From: Smittia aterrima
Lineage: Eukaryota > Arthropoda > Insecta > Diptera > Chironomidae
Assembly (NCBI GenBank): GCA_033063855.1
Contig: CP093831.1
Span: 8,680,001-8,744,000, forward strand
Direction of reading: 5' to 3'
Length of the DNA stretch: 64,000 bases
The notes beneath the pieces are model-generated. The model made no database searches, had not been told where the DNA came from, and saw only the letters and a program-made list of their open reading frames with translations. Positions within the stretch are counted from its first letter, which is position 1. Each line of letters begins with the position of its first letter. The translations under genes and the position numbers were made by a program. Shown here in pieces: positions 1 through 11,358 of this stretch.

Positions 1-54
1 AAAAGAAAATTACGTTTTTTATTAGGAAATGCCAGAGAATAGCTATCATCTCAC

Positions 55-2297
55 TTTGGTAAAATATTGCAGCCTTGTCCAGTGATTGAGCATGCAAGCC
101 AAATGCAATTTTTAAAGTTCCAAACTGTCTCCGTTGTCTTCGAATGCTGATATATCGGATCAACTTCTCGCCAGTCTTCGCGACTGATACGAGCAAGGAT
201 GAAGATGAAGAACGAAACGCCGAAAAAAGCCAAAATCAAACAGAACCAAACTTCTGAACTGAGTGGATCGAGGAATGAAAATAAATTTATTTCTCTCTCT
301 GGAGCTCTAGCGAACAATATTCCAATTCCGAGATTCATGAATGGCGTCGTAAAGTCGACAACTTCATTTCTTTCTTCAGTAATTGTTAAATCAGCGATTG
401 CCAAGTCAGCTTTTCGCTCCATCAATTGTCTAACTAGCCCGGTCCACTCCTTCGTCATTGGATTGTAATTCCCGTATTGACCGTCGGGTACAATTTCCAG
501 TTCGTAGTCAAACAACAAATTCTCTTGCAAAATATTGATTAGATCGACAACGTAACCTTCGTAACGATCATTTCCTTCAAAAGAGTTATCGATTTCTACT
601 TCTCGCTCCATCAGGAATGGCGTTCCAAACCTCACCGCGATTACGAAAGTTTTGTTTTGAATCGCCTCGATATTTCTCTGCTCAGAATCAAACTCTCGAT
701 CGTAAGTGACTCCATCAATTGTGTCCCAATATCCGATTCTATTAAAAGTTTCATTATTAAGCTCAAGAATTTCGAGTTTAAAATTAATTCGACTTCCTGG
801 GTCATTTGTTTGAAATTGAACGTTTCCTGTTACTCCATCGATCTCTTGAGCTCTCATTAATCTAATAAGATCAAACCCAAAATAAGGTTTTGGAATGTGC
901 TCTGGCATCTCACAATTATGCTTTGGAGTTTTAATTTTAGAGCCGACGCCTTCATAATTTTGCAATGAGTTGTTAAATAAATTAAGCGCATCTTGAAGGA
1001 GAGCGGCTTCTAAAGAAACTTGGGTCGCAGTGTAGTTAAAGTCACCTTGCAACCACAAATCAGAAGTTGCATTTATCAATTCCTCGCTGTTTGGATCAAC
1101 CAGACGAAGACATGTAATGTTTGATGTAATGGAAACCTCACTTAGATTCAATGTGTGAGTGTCTAAGTTCGTGATGAAATAATTGTTGTAGTCGCCGAGC
1201 ATGTTAACTTCTTCAGCAGCTTTCAGGAAAGCGATAATCTTGTCTGTGCTTATGTCGAGAACAATGTTGAAGTCTCCTCTTGAATTGATTTCTTTCAACA
1301 TTACTCCGTAATCTTCATCACTCAGTTTCTTCAGATGAATTTCTGGAGACGTCGGATCATGAATCTGAAGAATGTCTTTCAATCGAATTAAGTTTTCTCT
1401 TGACTCGTAAATGATTGTATAACTTTTCCATGAAAAATCAACGAGAACATTCGCAAAAGCTTCAGCGAGGATTTCTGAATCAGGATAAAGATTCAACGTC
1501 ATGCTCTGCTCAAAAGACTTCTCCCAATGCAAAGTCTTTGTCTTCCAATGATAAATTATGTGAGGAATCTCGAATATCTCTGCGATTGATGCAACAATTC
1601 CGGAAGTTTGTACTGAGCTTGGGCCAAAAATCACGTCGATACCTTCAGCCGCCCATTGACAAACTGAAATATCCGCAAGTCTTTACAAAGCAAACTTATA
1701 AAACTCCCTTCAATTACCGATCTCTTGCGCTCCAACGCTGTCAGTTCGCGAAATGTTTGCTACTTTCTTTACTAATTGGAAATCTTCCGCTTCAGAATTA
1801 ATTCGCTCAACTTCATAATTAAACGCAAGTTGAGTCAATTCGTCATCACCATGGAACAAGGCACCTTCAAAGATTAAACTTTTCAATTAACGCTCTCGAT
1901 TCTCTTTTTTTTCTCATACAAAACTTTTGCGCCAAAATGAAAACAAACGATTCGCATTTTCTTTTTTTTTCGTGACCACACAAACCAAACAAAATATTTT
2001 CTCTCTCCCGATTCCTAAGTATTTATATCCGAACTCCAAATCAAAAGAAGAAAAGTGAAAATGCGAAAAGTGAAAACTTTTGCAGCAAAAGTTATGCATT
2101 CATTTCACAAAAGAAAAATATTTTTCACAAGAATATTTTTATTTCACAACTTTGCACACTTGTTAGATTAAAGAATCAACTATGACGCTTCTATGACGAT
2201 CATTACCGATAGCAATTTCTCTTAAAGTTTTAGATTCCGACTCAGCACGAACACAAATCACTGACAAGCATAACAACAACTGAAGAGCTTTCATCAT
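55..2297 (-). CDS. Kainate-type ionotropic glutamate receptor, 5' part
   Basis: Ligand-gated cation channel subunit of the kainate/insect muscle-receptor class; the gene is cut by the left window edge. Exons read from the sequence: 2297-2207, 1864-1718 and 1663-55, with a GT donor at 54-53 leading out of the window. Exon 1 gives a signal peptide (MMKALQLLLCLSVICVRA). The amino-terminal domain follows (ALFHGDDELTQLAFNYEVERIN, then QWAAEGIDVIFGPSS), then the S1 half of the ligand-binding core, with DLTITEERNEVVDFTTPF near the usual agonist-binding segment. M1 is WFCLILAFFGVSFFIFIL, and the exon ends inside the pore loop at GQGCNILPK, which keeps Gln at the Q/R site. M3, S2 and M4 lie outside the window. 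About 615 codons are present. The class is secure. Which insect subunit (GluRII, Grik or KaiR1D type) cannot be told without the rest. Confidence 0.88.
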
Positions 2298-3115
2298 TAA
2301 AAGCTCATTTGAAAGGATTTCTAAAGATTTTAAATTAAAATTGGACTGATTTGTCCAAATCTAAAACTTAAACTGATCGTGAACTTGCGAAAATTCGACC
2401 AGAAATAGATTTGGAAATTTTCTCGCGAGAAGAAAAATATTTTTCTCTCAACTTTCCATTTAAAACAAAATTTATTTCAATGAAAAGTGAGAAAATGTTC
2501 CAGTCGACGAAAATAGAAATTCTATGCTCATAATTTTTAAAAACCTTTGATGATTTATTGAATGTGATGTTAACACTAACGATCTACAAGGATTGATTCA
2601 TGAAACATGAGCTCGACATTGGCGAGTAAATATTATTCAATTTAAAGGTTTTCGCAGTCACGAACCGTCACAAAGATAACGAAGTGTGATCGAGTGGTCA
2701 GTCAACCTGTCTCAGACTCCTCCCAATTACTCTTATCATTTGTTTTCATAGTAATTGGGTCAAATTGGTTTTGTGATTTCATGAATTGAATGAAATATCT
2801 CTTAAGGAGAAAGCCCTCCAAATAATTTTAAATATTTGTATTTCATAATTTCAAGTTCAAGAGCTTCTCCTTTGAAATCGTAAGCGTCAGAAATTATTTT
2901 TTTTATCACAGAATGAATGCGACAACGTGACACAGAACGATTTACGATGATTTCATTTTTGCCTATCATCTTACTTTAGCGACTTCTTAAACTTCGTTTC
3001 AGTCTCCGAACGTTCTTCGGAGTGTCGAGAACTGTCTCAAGTAGCTTAGTTTAAGAGTGTCGAGTGGATAGCCTCGATAGCTGAACTTTTGCTGATCGAA
3101 AGTTAAGTTTGCACG
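2298..3115. other. Intergenic region between divergent genes
   Basis: This 818-bp gap lies between the divergently transcribed glutamate receptor (minus) and the first SLC33A1-like gene (plus). It must hold both promoters and leader sequences. It is AT-rich, and I see no convincing TATA box, RNA gene or coding exon in it. Confidence 0.6.
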
Positions 3116-4905
3116 ATGAAAACTTCAAATCTTTCAAAGGCTAATAGCATCGAGCTTTTGAATAAAGGCTCTGGGGAAAATGATGAGAAGCATGAAAAGT
3201 CAGACCTCAAAGGGGACTACACCAACATTATGGTTTTACTGTTCCTTTATCTACTTCAAGGTAAGAAAATTACAATTTTTTAAAAACTTAAAATCATTCA
3301 ATAAACTACTTAGGCATTCCATTGGGGATCTCCTACTCGATACCGATCCTATTGCAGAATCGAGGCATCTCATACGCAGAGCAAGCTGGGTTTACTTTTG
3401 CGTTCTATCCATTCACAAGTAAGTGACATTCTCTCTTCGGATGCGATCGTTTTGAGTCAATTATTCAATTATTATCTTCTTTGTTTTGTCTCTGATAGTG
3501 AAAATATTATGGGCGCCCTTCGTTGATTCTGTTTACTTTCGAAGCTTTGGACGAAGAAAGAGTTGGTTAGTTCCTACTCAGATTCTCATTGGAGCTTTCA
3601 TGATTTACATTGCACAGAACGTTGATGAGTGGATGGGAGACGGAGAGGAGAAGAGACCGCAAATGTTTGTGTTGACTTTCGTTTTCTTCATTCTTTGGTT
3701 TTTAACCGCCACTCAAGACGTGGCTGTTGATGGTTGGGCGTTGACGATGTTGCAAAGAAAAAACGTTGGATACGCAGCTATTTGTAATGCAGTTGGAATC
3801 ATGGCAGGGTTCTTCACAGGCTACACAGTTTTTCTGATCCTCGACTCGGACGCACTTCGATTCTACGGATTCTCTTTACCAAACTTCCTTCGCTTCTGGG
3901 GACTCGTCTTTCTTGTCACCACAGTCTTCATCGCAATCTTCAAACGAGACAGTTCTGATGACGACGAAGAATTGGAGAACAATCCCGACTACGGAGTCAA
4001 GAAAGCTTATCCAATGCTTTGGAAGATTATCAAACTAAAGCCTGTGCTTAAATTTTCACTCGTCTTAGTAACAGTTCGTGCAAGTTTCTCAGCTGCTGAT
4101 GAGATCACAACTTTGAAGTTGATTGAAGCTGGTGTGCCTAAGGATAAACTCGGTTACTTGTCAATTCCGCAACTTCCAGTTCAGCTCATGATTCCTTTCC
4201 TGATCGCGAAATTCACGACAGGGCCAAAGCCAATGTCATTTTATCTGAAAGCTTTTCCCTTCAGACTTATGATGACACTTGTGATTGCTGCATTTGTTTA
4301 CGCCACACCAGCGATGATTGGCGGTCGTACCAACGATATTCCCTATTACTACTACGGAATCTACGTTTCAATATTCATGTTTAACGAGCTTTTTTATCGA
4401 TGCATGGGAGTGTCTGATACTGCGTTTATGGCGAGGATTTCTGATCCGCTTGTAGGTGGGACTTATATGACCTTGCTGAACACTGTCGGGTAAGAATAAC
4501 TACAGAAGTAAACGAACTTTTAAATTAAAATATTTTTTAATCATCAGAAACTTTGGAAGTCGTTGGTTCAAGACGTTCTTCTTGTGGCTTGTCGATTACA
4601 TCACTTGGAAGTCTTGTGTCTACGATAACTTTTCGAATTCCACAATTCCTTTGGAAAACAATCAGTGTGAGAACCTGGAGGCTAAGACTGAATGTATCAA
4701 GAGTGGAGGTCGATGCCAGGTTGATATCGATGGCTATTACATTGAGATTGCGGTCAACTTCATTTATGGAATATTTTGGTATCATTGGGGAAAGCGAACT
4801 CTTTTATATTTGCAGAGTTTAAATATTAAAGATTGGCACGTGATATCGAGTCGTGACGATGCAGAAAACCCTGAAACAAAGCCACTTAAAGAAATAAAGA
4901 ACTAA
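3116..4905 (+). CDS. SLC33A1: Acetyl-CoA transporter SLC33A1-like, tandem copy 1
   Basis: Multi-pass member of the AT-1/SLC33 family, which moves acetyl-CoA into the ER/Golgi lumen. Exons 3116-3260, 3314-3418, 3499-4489 and 4548-4905 join in frame to 532 aa, close to the usual family length. The cytosolic N-terminus (HEKSDLKGDYTNI) leads into the first membrane helix. Family signatures include PFVDSVYFRSFGRRKSWLVP, the segment TATQDVAVDGWALTML, and a C-terminal lumenal loop with cysteines (SCVYDNFSN, GGRCQVDIDGYYIEI). A second full copy lies at 6282-7947 in the same orientation and shares the N-terminal HEKSDL-GDY-NI motif, so the pair arose by tandem duplication. This copy has an intron (4490-4547) after LLNTVG that copy 2 lacks. 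The start is the first ATG of the exon carrying the conserved N-terminus. Confidence 0.92.
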
Positions 4906-5176
4906 GATTAGATTATTTAAGAAGAAATGATTTATTCTTCATTAACAAAGAAGATCAGCTGCAGACTGATGAGTAGACAATTTAAAGCTCTTCATCTTAT
5001 CTATGACTAAACAGATATGATTCTGCGATTGCAAAAACTATTCTTTTTAAAAATTGTTTACGCTGATAGGCTCTTGAAAGATAAGAAACTTGAGCTTTCG
5101 AAAAGCTCTTATGAAGCTTTCACTAAAACCCATTTTCATGAATGGATTTAAACAAAGAAATACGAAGTAAGAAAAC

Positions 5177-5302
5177 TGCGTCTTGTTAATCATAAGCAAA
5201 CACTTCACTGGAAAATTTTCAATGAACTTCTACTTCAAGGCCTTTCCTGGTCGTTTGATAAAGTCAGGTGCACGAGCTTTATTTGTTTTCGCAAATTCCC
5301 AC
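5177..5302 (+). pseudogene. Relic of a third SLC33A1-like copy
   Basis: The plus strand reads LLIISKHFTGKFSMNFYFKA followed by FPGRLI and later ALFVFA. This matches the segment LIISKHTTGKYPMNIYIKAI...FRLL...ATLVWA of the copy at 6282-7947. Homology starts just after an in-frame TAA (5168-5170) and fades after about 5300, and no flanking exons of the family are visible. It sits between the two intact tandem copies. The simplest reading is a decayed remnant of a third duplicate rather than an alternative exon, because both neighbours already carry this segment. Confidence 0.75.
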
Positions 5303-5662
5303 AATGCTTTACGGGAGGTAATGCGCTATTTTTGTTTAAAATGTCATGTTTGTGACGTTAAGCTTCTTGAGAGATAAGATCCAAGAAAGTTCAACAAGAA
5401 ACCAATATTTGTAGAGAAAGCAAGATTGCTATGGCTCTTTAATATTTAACTTACATCACGCTAAAGCTTCTGTTAACGAAGCAACCAACAAACTCGTTTT
5501 CTTATCAAACGTATCGACTAAAAATGTTTTACAAGACGGCAAGTTGAACAAGATTTTTGTTGTTTTATGAAAGTGATTTTATAGTTTCGATAGGCCTTGA
5601 TTTGTCTTGTCTTCGTTTCTTCAAATAACACGCATCGTCAAATGTTAAACATCAAAACATGC

Positions 5663-5734
5663 GGCTCAATGGTCTAGGGGTATGATTCTCGCTTTGGGTG
5701 CGAGAGGTCCCGGGTTCAAATCCCGGTTGAGCCC
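5663..5734 (+). tRNA. tRNA-Pro(TGG): tRNA-Pro (anticodon TGG)
   Basis: Complete 72-nt cloverleaf. The acceptor stem GGCTCAA (5663-5669) pairs with TTGAGCC (5727-5733), followed by discriminator C. The anticodon stem CTCGC/GCGAG encloses the loop TTTGGGT, placing anticodon TGG at 5695-5697 (reads CCA, proline). The T arm is CCGGG/CCCGG around TTCAAAT. The internal A box (TGGTCTAGGGG) and B box (GGTTCAAATCC) fit RNA polymerase III promoters. There is no intron, and CCA is not encoded, as in eukaryotes. Confidence 0.97.
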
Positions 5735-6281
5735 GGAATATCTTTTTTAGTGTGACTTCTTCTTTTCGTGAATAATTTTTCGAGAATTATTTTTTACTAG
5801 AAAATAATTTCATAATATTTACCAACGCGATTTACTCAAAGAGTTGACAAAAGAAGACGTCACGGCTTCATGGAAACATTTCTGATTTAATTGAAAACTT
5901 TAGCTAAAGAAAAGAGAGATCACGCTGGAAACAAATATTGCTATGATAACGACATATTTTATTTCTTCGATGAATTGTGGTCAAAAATATTGAGACTCTT
6001 GCTTCAATTTTCTTTTACCGTGGTCGGTTTTTGATCTAAGTAAAAAATGAATTAATTAATTGTTGACCTTAACAAAATATTCTGGTAGCTAAAGACTCAA
6101 AAGCTTTTTAAAAGCTCTCGTGTTACGTCAGTTGGCTCTGGGTTTACGTTGTCTCTCTAAGTCGTCTACGTCCGTTACGCTTCTCTGCGTTTTAACACGT
6201 CAACTTATTGTTTCGTCAACCTTTGAAAAGTTTTTAATTTATTTCTAAATTATTTCGGAATTTAAATTGAATTGAGCACAA
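5735..6281. other. Intergenic region upstream of SLC33A1-like copy 2
   Basis: AT-rich sequence between the tRNA and the second transporter copy. It should contain that gene's promoter and leader. The ATG at 6282 follows a short AT-rich leader. No further gene or repeat was recognised. Confidence 0.55.
5743..5748 (+). terminator. RNA polymerase III terminator of tRNA-Pro
   Basis: A run of six T residues begins 9 nt after the tRNA 3' end, the usual RNA polymerase III stop signal. Confidence 0.85.
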
Positions 6282-7947
6282 ATGTCACTTCGAAAGCGTT
6301 CAGAAAGCGCCGACCGGAAGAAGCTGCTTAAAGATCATAAAGATGAAGACAATCAACACGAGCACCATGAGAAATCTGATTTAACAGGAGATTATGGAAA
6401 TATCGCGATTTTGTTTTTCTTGTATTTGCTGCAAGGTATTCCATTGGGAGTTGGACAGGCAATTCCAATGCTCTTGCAGAACCGAGGTGCTTCATATAAG
6501 CAGCAAGCCGAGTTCTCCTTTGCTTACTGGCCGTTTTCAAGTGAGTTGACACTTTTCTTCATTTCCCGAAGATTTCTTCAATGAAAAGTTTCTTCTTTTA
6601 GTCAAACTCCTTTGGGCTCCTTTGGTTGACAGTCTTTACATCAAAGCAATGGGTCGAAGGAAAAGCTGGATGGTACCGACGCAGTATTTAATTGGATTCT
6701 TCATGTTGATTCTATCAGGACATGTTACCGACTGGTTGGGTGATGGTGACAAAATGCCACGAGTCTCGATCATCACACTGATTTTCTTTTCCTTGAACTT
6801 CCTTGCCGCAACACAAGATATCGCTGTTGATGGATGGGCTTTGACAATGCTCAAGCGATGCAATGTAGCTCATGCTTCGACCTGTAACTCAGTTGGACAA
6901 ACCGCTGGATATTTCTTAGGATATGTTCTATTCATGGCTCTCGAATCAACAGAGTTTTGCAACAGGTACATCTTCAGTGAACCAAGAACAGAAGGTCTCG
7001 TGAATCTATCAGGCTTCCTTTGGTTCTGGGGACTGACATTCCTTGTGACAACGACACTTGTAGCTATTTTCAAAAAGGAAAAGGAAGACACCGTGGAGCA
7101 CTTGGAGGAGAATCCCGATTACGGAATCGCAGAAAGTTACAGCATCTTGTGGAAGATCGTCAGAATGAAGCCAGTTTTGCTTCTAGCAACTATTCTTCTA
7201 ACTGTTAAAGTGAGCTTCGCAGCATGCGATGCAGTAACAACTTTGAAACTAATCGATCATGGGATTCCAAAGGATAAACTTGCAATGTTGGCAATTCCAC
7301 TGGTACCGCTACAAATTCTACTGCCGTTAATAATCAGCAAACACACGACAGGAAAATACCCGATGAACATTTACATCAAAGCCATTCCATTCAGATTACT
7401 GCTAACTTTGGGTATTGCAACATTAGTTTGGGCTACTCCGATTATTCTCAAGGGACGACAACATGACATTCCAATTTATTATTACGGCATGATCCTTCTC
7501 ATCTACTCGTTTTATCAAATATTCCTGTACGCGATGTTCTGCGCTGCGATGGCATTCTTCGCAAAGATATCAGATCCCAGAGTTGGTGGGACTTATATGA
7601 CATTGTTGAACACTTTGTGCAATCTTGGAGGAAACTGGCCGAACACTTTCTTCCTCTGGCTCGTTGAGATAATCACATGGAAGTCTTGTGTGACTACTGG
7701 AAGTGAAAACGATTTCAGTGCTGCAATGATAGGCAACAACAGTTGTTCAACGAAAGAAGAACAAGAAGATTGCTCGGGCATAAACGGAAAGTGTAGAATC
7801 GACATTGACGGTTATTACATCGAAATTATTCTTTGTCTTATCTACGGGATCTTCTGGTATAAATGGGGAAGAGCAAAGATAAACTATTTGCAAAAGCTCC
7901 CAATCAAAGCTTGGCACGTTTTTCACGCTAAAGGCAAATCGAGTTAG
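6282..7947 (+). CDS. SLC33A1: Acetyl-CoA transporter SLC33A1-like, tandem copy 2
   Basis: Second full-length SLC33-family transporter, 534 aa from two exons (6282-6540 and 6602-7947). It shares with copy 1 the N-terminal HEKSDLTGDYGNI, the motifs LLQGIPLG and MGRRKSWMVPTQYLIGF, ATQDIAVDGWALTML, and the C-terminal block GGTYMTLLNTLCNLGGNWPNTFFLW followed by the cysteine-bearing lumenal loop and CRIDIDGYYIEI. It is continuous through the point where copy 1 is split by an intron. Predicted to be an ER/Golgi multi-pass membrane protein for acetyl-CoA import. Whether both copies keep the same substrate cannot be told here. The start ATG is supported by alignment with copy 1. Confidence 0.92.
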
Positions 7948-8121
7948 CAATTAGTTTAATGCTGTGATCGAGCCAACGCGGACTGACTTCACCGATTCAC
8001 ATCAAACCTGTGAAACTAACAAATTTTAGCTAAAAATTTTCTTCGTATTGAGTGCAATTTGCTTAACAAATTCAAATCTAATTTGATAACACAAGATTTT
8101 GATAAGAGTTCGTTTTGTTGA

Positions 8122-8127
8122 AATAAA
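8122..8127 (+). terminator. Poly(A) signal of SLC33A1-like copy 2
   Basis: AATAAA lies 175 nt after the stop codon of the upstream transporter and just before the convergent HACL1 gene. Confidence 0.6.
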
Positions 8128-8221
8128 AGTTTAGAGTTTTTTTTAACAATTTACATTCCCTCACCAAGTTTATTGCTTCAGATAAAATATTTTCCCATCT
8201 AGTCCCACAATTTTTCATGCT

Positions 8222-10023
8222 TTACAATTTCGATTCGGTCAACCAGCTGAAGTTCTGTGGCTTTCTATCAGCTTGTGGACTAATGATGATATTGATGATT
8301 GATGGTGAATCAGTCGGAATCAAAGCTTGTTGAACAGCTTCATGAAGTTCAGGGATTGTTCTGACGAAGAAACCTTTCTTTCCAAACATCGCCATCATTT
8401 GTTCGTAACGAGTTTCAACATTAAGTGAAGTGACGGGAGTAACGATAGTCGAATCGCCCATGCTTTGGATTTCTTTGAAGTCTTCTTTGGTGAATCCGCT
8501 GTAGATTCCGCTGTTGTTAACAATCACAATTATAACTGGGAGTTGGTAGCGAACCATCGTTTCGATTTCCATTCCACTGAAGCCGAAAGCTGAATCACCT
8601 TCAACGCAAATGACGCGTTTCCCTGGATGATAATCGCGACAGTAAAGAGCTGCAGCAATTGCAAAACCAGGTCCAACTCCCATCGTTCCGAATGTGCCAG
8701 CATCCAAACGATGTCTTGGTAAATTATTTAACAACATTGATCGACCGATGTCCATTGTGTTAGCTCCCTCGCTAACGATAATGCAATCCGAGGGAATCTT
8801 CAAACGAAGATTTTGGAATACCGCGTAATAATTGAGAGGAACTGATTGGTTAGATGACATTTCATCGACAGTTTTACGATTCTTATCGCATTTATCGAAA
8901 AGCTCTTGCCACCAAGAGCCTGATTTCGCTAATCTGAATTGACGCTTTGCTAACTCGTCGACAAAAAGATTAGCAAATGGCAATAAATCGGAATGAATAG
9001 CGACACGACTCATTACACTATTATGCATTTCTTCAACTTGAAGGTCGACTTGAATTACTTTAACGTCTTCTTGGAATCTTGGTGATCTTCCGAAGTGAAG
9101 CATCCAATTCAATCGTGCGCCCAACAACAAAACTACGTCAGCCTTTTGCAATGCCAATGTTCGAGCAGGAGCAACGCATTGACGAGCACTGTCAGGAACT
9201 ACACCTTTACCCATTGGAGTAGCAATGAACGGCAAGTTTGCTTGATGAATCAATTGACGAATTGGAGTTTCAGCTCTGGCCCATGCCGCTCCTTTCCCGA
9301 TGATGACGAGTGGTCTCTTTGCATTCATCAAAAGCTCAACAGCTTCTGAGACAAGAGTTGGGTTTGGGAATGCGAGTGGTGCTTCTGGATGAACATAAGT
9401 TTGAATAATCCTCGAAGAATCGACACGACCTTGGAGAACATTTCCGGGGAAGTCAAGATAACACGCTCCTGGTCGTCCGTAAGTGGCGAGTCTTACAGCT
9501 TTTTCAACGTGAGTTGGAATGAGCAAAGCATTTGCTGGTCGAGCGGCATATTTGCAGTAAGGCCGACTCATCTCTACCTGTGGATATTCCTGGAAACCAC
9601 CGATTGCTTCATGATCTTCCGAACAGCTACCGCCAATAACAAGAAGTGGCCAGCAATTAACCTGAGCATTGGCCATGCCTCCACAAACATGCAAGAGACC
9701 GGGACCCGACACAACAAGACAAACTCCGGGTTTCTTTGTCAAGTAACCGATAGCTTGAGCTGCATAACAAGCTGCTTGTTCATTCCTCATTCCAATGTAT
9801 TTAAGACCAGCTTGCTGCATTGCCATTCCAAGCTCAATGACAGGAAAACCAACGATTCCAAATACATACTCGCACCCCTGTTTAGACAAATAAATAAATC
9901 TTTTGAACTTTGTATTCCGCAGAAGGTGATAAGAATTTTAAGACTTTAGCCGTGGCATCCGATAGTTACCTGCTCTTTAAGAGCTCGAGCGAGAATAGTA
10001 TTTCCATCAAGTTCTTCTCCCAT
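8222..10023 (-). CDS. HACL1: 2-hydroxyacyl-CoA lyase 1 (peroxisomal, ThDP-dependent)
   Basis: Thiamine-diphosphate enzyme that cleaves 2-hydroxyacyl-CoA to formyl-CoA and an aldehyde in peroxisomal alpha-oxidation. Exon 1 (10023-9970, MGEELDGNTILARALKEQ) joins exon 2 (9877-8222) to give 569 aa, close to the family length. The N-terminal pyrimidine-binding domain has the catalytic Glu in RNEQAACYAAQAIGYL and the SGPG motif. The C-terminal domain has the ThDP/Mg motif running from GDSAFGFSGMEIE to VNNSG. The protein ends in Ser-Lys-Leu, a canonical PTS1 peroxisomal import signal, which strongly supports the call over acetolactate-synthase-like relatives. It converges with SLC33A1-like copy 2, with only 274 bp between the stop codons. 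Confidence 0.96.
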
Positions 10024-11358
10024 CTCGAATTACTTAATTAATTTAATTAATTTAGTTTATTAAAAAAATTCCGACTCTTTTACTCGAAAGCAAAACACTC
10101 ACTGACTTCAATCACAATCATTAACCTTGCATCATCATCGTCATTGGATATCTCAGCGCGGGAAACTCAAATCGTGTAAGTTCGTAGAGCGATGGCAGCG
10201 TGGCACACAAACACTGAGAAGCTCAGGAGAAAAACGAAAAATTTTCCGAGAGAGCGGAAAATGATTTTTCCTCTTCTTCGCAGTCTCATCGCGAATTTCA
10301 TTGAATAGACATGTAAGTAAATTGCGTGTGAAATTAAATCCGTCTGCAGAGAAAATCTTCTTCGTTCGACATATTACGATAAGCCGATCACTCAGTATGA
10401 ATTGTCAACAAAATTACGAGGAAACAACGTCGTGCACGATTGTTTATTTTTAAGTTTCATCAAGACAAGTCGGAGAAGACGAAAAAGTTTTCGCGAATTT
10501 CCCAACAACAAAAAGAACTTTCACTAAAATCTGCGCATGAGTTTGAGGAAAATTTTGTTTTGTGGCGAATATTTTTCAATTATTGTTTGATAAAAAGGAA
10601 GCTTATTAAGCACAAAAAAAATAAATCAGAAGTTGAGAAGTGTTTGTGAAAAAAGTTTAAAAATCAAAAATGAACTTTTCAGACTCAAACGCAAAAACTC
10701 AAGGTCTGTCACATCAAGTGATAAATTTAACGTTTCCGGAAATGAATTTTCACAAAGAATTTCCATCATTTTCTCATCATCTTGGTATTGATCGCTGAAA
10801 ATATTCGGAAATGTCGCCAACCTCGGAATCCCTCAAGCGGAGATGAGGCATGAGCATAATTAAAGAAAAACATTCGAATGTTTTTATTTCATCCTGAAAA
10901 AATAAAAAGCTCATCGCAAATGTTTTCGTTTACTCTTCTTACTTTTTATCGAAGGAAAAATGTGGAAAACTCGTTTGTTATCGGAGCGCGATTGTGTGTG
11001 CAAGAATTTTTTTACTCTCAAACTTTCTTTTCTGCCGGCTTTTCCATTTTTTCTTTTTCTTCGAACAAACATTGTTTGTAAATATTTTTCCATGTGCCGC
11101 CGCGCTCTCAATTATTCAATCCGAAGAAATCCCAAGAAAGCAAATTGAAGAATGTGCGGGAAAATGGGTCAATAAAAACATTGTTGTGAACAGCTCGCTC
11201 GAGGAGATGAAAATTGTCCAAGAAATGTCGCGAGAGATTTCACTAAATTTAGTAGAAAATTTATTTTTCTAATTTTAGATTCAAGTCATGAGAAATTTAC
11301 AATTCGTTTCCTTTTGCAGATTAATACGCAAATGAAATCGAACTCGAGAAGCAATTAG
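10024..11358. other. Divergent promoter region with probable leader intron
   Basis: This gap separates HACL1 (minus) from the C2H2 factor (plus). Around 10307-10320 a consensus donor (ACAT|GTAAGT) occurs. A pyrimidine-rich acceptor (CCTTTTGCAG) ends near 11320, shortly before the ATG at 11359. A non-coding first exon with an intron of about 1 kb is therefore likely for the zinc-finger gene. Short open frames in this stretch have no recognisable protein character. Confidence 0.45.

Noticed and set aside
1415..1801. 128-codon plus-strand open frame
   Set aside because: It is antisense to glutamate-receptor exons 2 and 3, which have strong family motifs on the minus strand.
10878..11272. Several overlapping open frames with Phe/Lys-rich products
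   Set aside because: Composition follows AT-rich DNA, the frames overlap on both strands, and the region looks like a leader intron.
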